NCBI GenBank assembly: GCA_022749755.1
Contig: CM040446.1
Location: 730,323 to 794,322 of the forward strand
DNA: 64,000 bases
Direction of reading: 5' to 3'
DNA from: Azadirachta indica
Taxonomy: Eukaryota; Streptophyta; Magnoliopsida; Sapindales; Meliaceae
Shown here: in pieces, positions 61,116-64,000 of the stretch
Layout: every line of letters begins with the position of its first letter
Position numbering within the stretch: position 1 is the stretch's first letter
The notes under the pieces: generated by a model
The model's database searches: none
Told to the model about the DNA's origin: nothing
What the model saw: only the letters and a program-made list of their open reading frames with translations
Made by a program: the position numbers and the translations under genes

Positions 61116-64000
61116 GCGATGTCGGGGATCCATATTCTTCTTTTTAATATTACACAAATTAAGATAAATATAATTTTATTCTATTAAATCAAAACTTATT
61201 TTATTTTATTTTATTTTATTTTATGTTATGTTATGTTATGTTATGTTACGTTATTGTTAAATAGCCAAGCTACCAACTTTACAAATAAAATATTTATGAT
61301 AAGTTGATTTATTTGCACCCAAAATCTATTTTGAATACTTTTTTAGTTGAACCATTTAAAAATATTGGAGAATTAAGATTTACTCTATATACCTTTATAA
61401 GTGTCTAAAAGACCTTAATTATATTATTTTTATTATGTATCTGAATTTTTCTGCTTGCTAATAAAGATATTCATCAAGCACTAATACTTTTTATTTTTTA
61501 AATAAAATTTTAAAATTAATTAAAATAAAAAATTAATAATATTTAATAAAGAAAAAGTTCTATATTTTTTGTATATAGTTTTCTACAGACGTTTAAAAAA
61601 AATTAATTCATTATATTACAATTTTCTACAATTTATGGATAGATCTTAGGATCTAGAATCATGTAATAGCTATAGAATTTAAATATTTATTTTATTGTGG
61701 AGGAAGGGGTGTAAAAAAAAAATTTTAATTGTGCTTATATAATAAGCTACGAAATCAATATTTTGGTAATAAATAAAAAATTGAATTCAAATTAAATTTT
61801 ATGGTGCAAATGATCTACTCAATATTCATAATTTTTTTATAATTCTTCACAAAGGCTTAGAGAATTTCTCAACAGTCAATATTCAATAAGCAAACACAAA
61901 ATAATTGAATTATATGTATGTATATATAATTATGCAATAACAATTCTTCTTTCCTTCTAAATAAGAAAAGGCAATCAAATAATCTAAATTATTTCAAAGA
62001 GAATCTTATCAATATCTTATTTTTTGAAATGATTGAATAATCAACTCCATTTATTGCAACGTCCTTCAATGAAAATGCAATTTGGAGTGATTACGTCACC
62101 TTTTATCATGTTCAATCTGAAATTTTTACTTCACTCTTTTCTGTAAATCTTTACATGACTTGTTCTCTACTTGTGTTTCCATGACAAGACTACACAAATT
62201 GTAAAATTCAATCATCAATTTTTAATTTAATTGCATACTTTACTCTTTTATCTAAAACTTCACAGACCTTGTTCTTTAACTTTCTATGTGAATTAGTAGA
62301 CACAAGCTATAAGCACTATTTTTAGTATTTTAATTTGGATAAAAGCAATCTTATCTGTTTGAAATTAAGGAAAGAATCTAGTGAAAAATAAGAATGATAT
62401 CTATTAGTTGATTTTCTAATTTAAGGATGCTTTTTGATAATCAAAATATGATGTTAATTTGTTTGTTTATTTTTTTTAACTAAATGCTTATTATAGTAGA
62501 AGTTATATAAAGATATCCAATACCGTGAGAATTTAGAAAAATGCAGAAACCCCAATTTTTGAGGAGGTGGATATATAAACATTTGTGCTTGAAGAAATAG
62601 TTAGACATCTATTAACCTAGTGAAAGTCAAACTTCCACTAGTTTGATTAGGTATCATATTAATATTTTTGTTCCAGAACTTAAGTGGAATAAAAATTCAG
62701 GATATAGATTTCTTTTAATTTTAACAATTAATCTCTATTATTCATATTATACTAGTAGAGATGAAAATATGCTATGGTCGCCAATCTTTAGTTTCTTGTC
62801 CCTGTTTGGACCAAGATTTCCTTTTCCTGCCTTGTCCCTATTTGACCCCCTTTCTCTTTACAAATAAAAAAAGTTTGGATTTTACAATTTTTATGCTCAT
62901 TAATTAGTTTAGGATACTTAAAAAAAAAAAATATAATAATTTAATAATATTGGACTTAATACAAATTTCATAAAAATATATCATATTTGAGCCATGTGAA
63001 ATGTGAGTTGTCCCGATTTTAGTTCTATCAAACACTATTTTGTATTTGCTATAATCGATGGCGAGAAGAAAAATAAAAATTTATTTATTCATTTATTCAT
63101 TTATTTATTTTCTTAAGTAGTAAAATAATAAATTTTAACATATAATACAGTATAAAATATAATAATAATTGGTTTATTAATTGTATTAAATTAACTAATA
63201 TCAAATATAAGATTAATTGTTTGTCTAATATGAAATTTTATTTCAATATAAGTATTCAAAGTGCTATTTATGTAGCAAATAACCTCACCCCCTTTTTCTT
63301 AGGAGATGCAATGCTTACCACGTTTACCCAAAGTGGATGGAAAGGTTCGGCGACAACAAGAAGGGTGTTGTTTTCTTTTTCTTTTTTTTTTTTTTTGAAA
63401 TAAGCCTTTTAAAAGTAATGCAGAATCAACACATTAAACAAATAAACAATATTCATATTATTCAACACAAATAAACAAATAAATTGTCAGAGTAAATTTT
63501 ATGGTGTAAATAGATTTACTCAATATTAGTATTGTCCAACACAAATAAAGGATTAAACTATATCTATATATGTATATATAAGTATTCAAAAGAGTCTTAT
63601 CAATATCTTATTTTGTGAATCATCGAATAGTCAACTCAATTTATTGTCCTTCCATGAAATTTTAATTTGGAGTGATTACTTTACCTTTATCTTCTCCAAT
63701 CTGAAATGTTTACTTCACCCTTTTCTCTAAATCTTTGCACGGCTTGCTCTTTACTTCTATTTGCATGACATGACTACACAAACTTTAAAATTCAATTATC
63801 AATTAACAATTTAATTATATACCTTCCCTTTTGCTCCAAAACATCACATACCTTATTCTTTGCTTTCTATGTAACATGAGTGCATAATTTTAGTATTTTA
63901 ATTTGGAAGTGTAACGGTAATATTGACAACTTGAAATTAAGGGAAGAATACGGTGAAAAAGAAGAATGATATATGTTAGTTGATTTGCTAATTTAAGTTT
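61116..64000 (+). repeat. Upstream flank of synthase copy 2; same repeat family, no genes
   Basis: Colinear with 8,287-9,425 beyond copy 1 and with 5,983-4,450 (reverse) of the left arm. It keeps about 0.8 kb (62,250-63,250) that is missing at the corresponding place beside copy 1. From 63,257 it rejoins 9,427-10,236 and is still homologous at the window edge. A small deletion near 63,594 removes the CCTTCCTAACTAGG strip kept at 9,780. Confidence 0.75.
61189..61258. repeat. Expanded promoter pentanucleotide tract
   Basis: About five TTTTA units, then about four TTATG units and TTACG. Longer than the homologous tracts at 8,368-8,407 and about 5,878-5,905. Confidence 0.85.

Noticed and set aside
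1..64000. CRISPR arrays, tRNA or rRNA genes, bacterial-type operons
   Set aside because: Looked for and not seen; regular spacing occurs only in the minisatellite and the subterminal-type array, which lack spacer structure. No cloverleaf-like gene was recognised by eye.

Overview
This is AT-rich, intron-bearing nuclear DNA of a flowering plant, most likely a eudicot. The evidence is plant-type OAS-TL-family genes with nine GT-AG introns, Ty1/copia and CACTA (Tnp2, Ptta/En/Spm-Ulp1) transposon relics, and remains of LOG, CRF-type AP2/ERF and ECA1/prolamin-like genes. I cannot name the species. Gene density is very low. Only one protein-coding gene looks fully intact.

Layout. (1) Positions 1-27,560 form a large diverged inverted duplication. 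The left arm (1-5,991) reads, in reverse complement, colinear with 8,280-16,477 and then 25,264-27,560 on the right. The right arm carries about 4.2 kb of extra tandem paralogous sequence (about 9,427-13,665) and an 8.8-kb nested LTR-element insertion (16,478-25,263) that the left arm lacks. At the centre lie a 100-N assembly gap (5,992-6,091) and an intact ten-exon, 367-residue beta-substituted-alanine-synthase-like gene on the minus strand (8,164-6,176). The left arm ends one base past a copy of that gene's TATA box and points into the gap, so a second, convergent gene copy is probably hidden there. (2) 16,478-25,263 is an old LTR element with no coding capacity seen; a decayed Ty1/copia element (17,101-21,969, 5-bp target duplication) is nested in it. 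(3) About 28.5-40 kb is CACTA-type transposon debris on the minus strand: a Ptta/En/Spm-Ulp1 pseudogene and a Tnp2/DUF4216 pseudogene, separated by a segment that recurs beyond the second. (4) 41-56 kb holds isolated relics: an intronless LOG-like pseudogene, a hAT-type MITE, a cytokinin-response-factor pseudogene, a long-TIR element, an 80-bp minisatellite, a frame-disrupted two-domain ECA1/prolamin-like gene and a LINE RNase H fragment. (5) 56.5-64 kb repeats the theme of the left part: paralogous flank repeats and a second synthase copy (60,993-58,995), same orientation and intron positions, with one splice acceptor destroyed.

Functionally the window is about one small family: duplicated PLP-dependent synthase genes carried with their promoters inside a repeat-rich block. 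The active site keeps the PLP lysine and the phosphate loop but changes several substrate-side positions, and the protein gains a strongly acidic tail. The rest is mostly transposon decay. All homology statements come from reading the sequence by eye; no database search was run.
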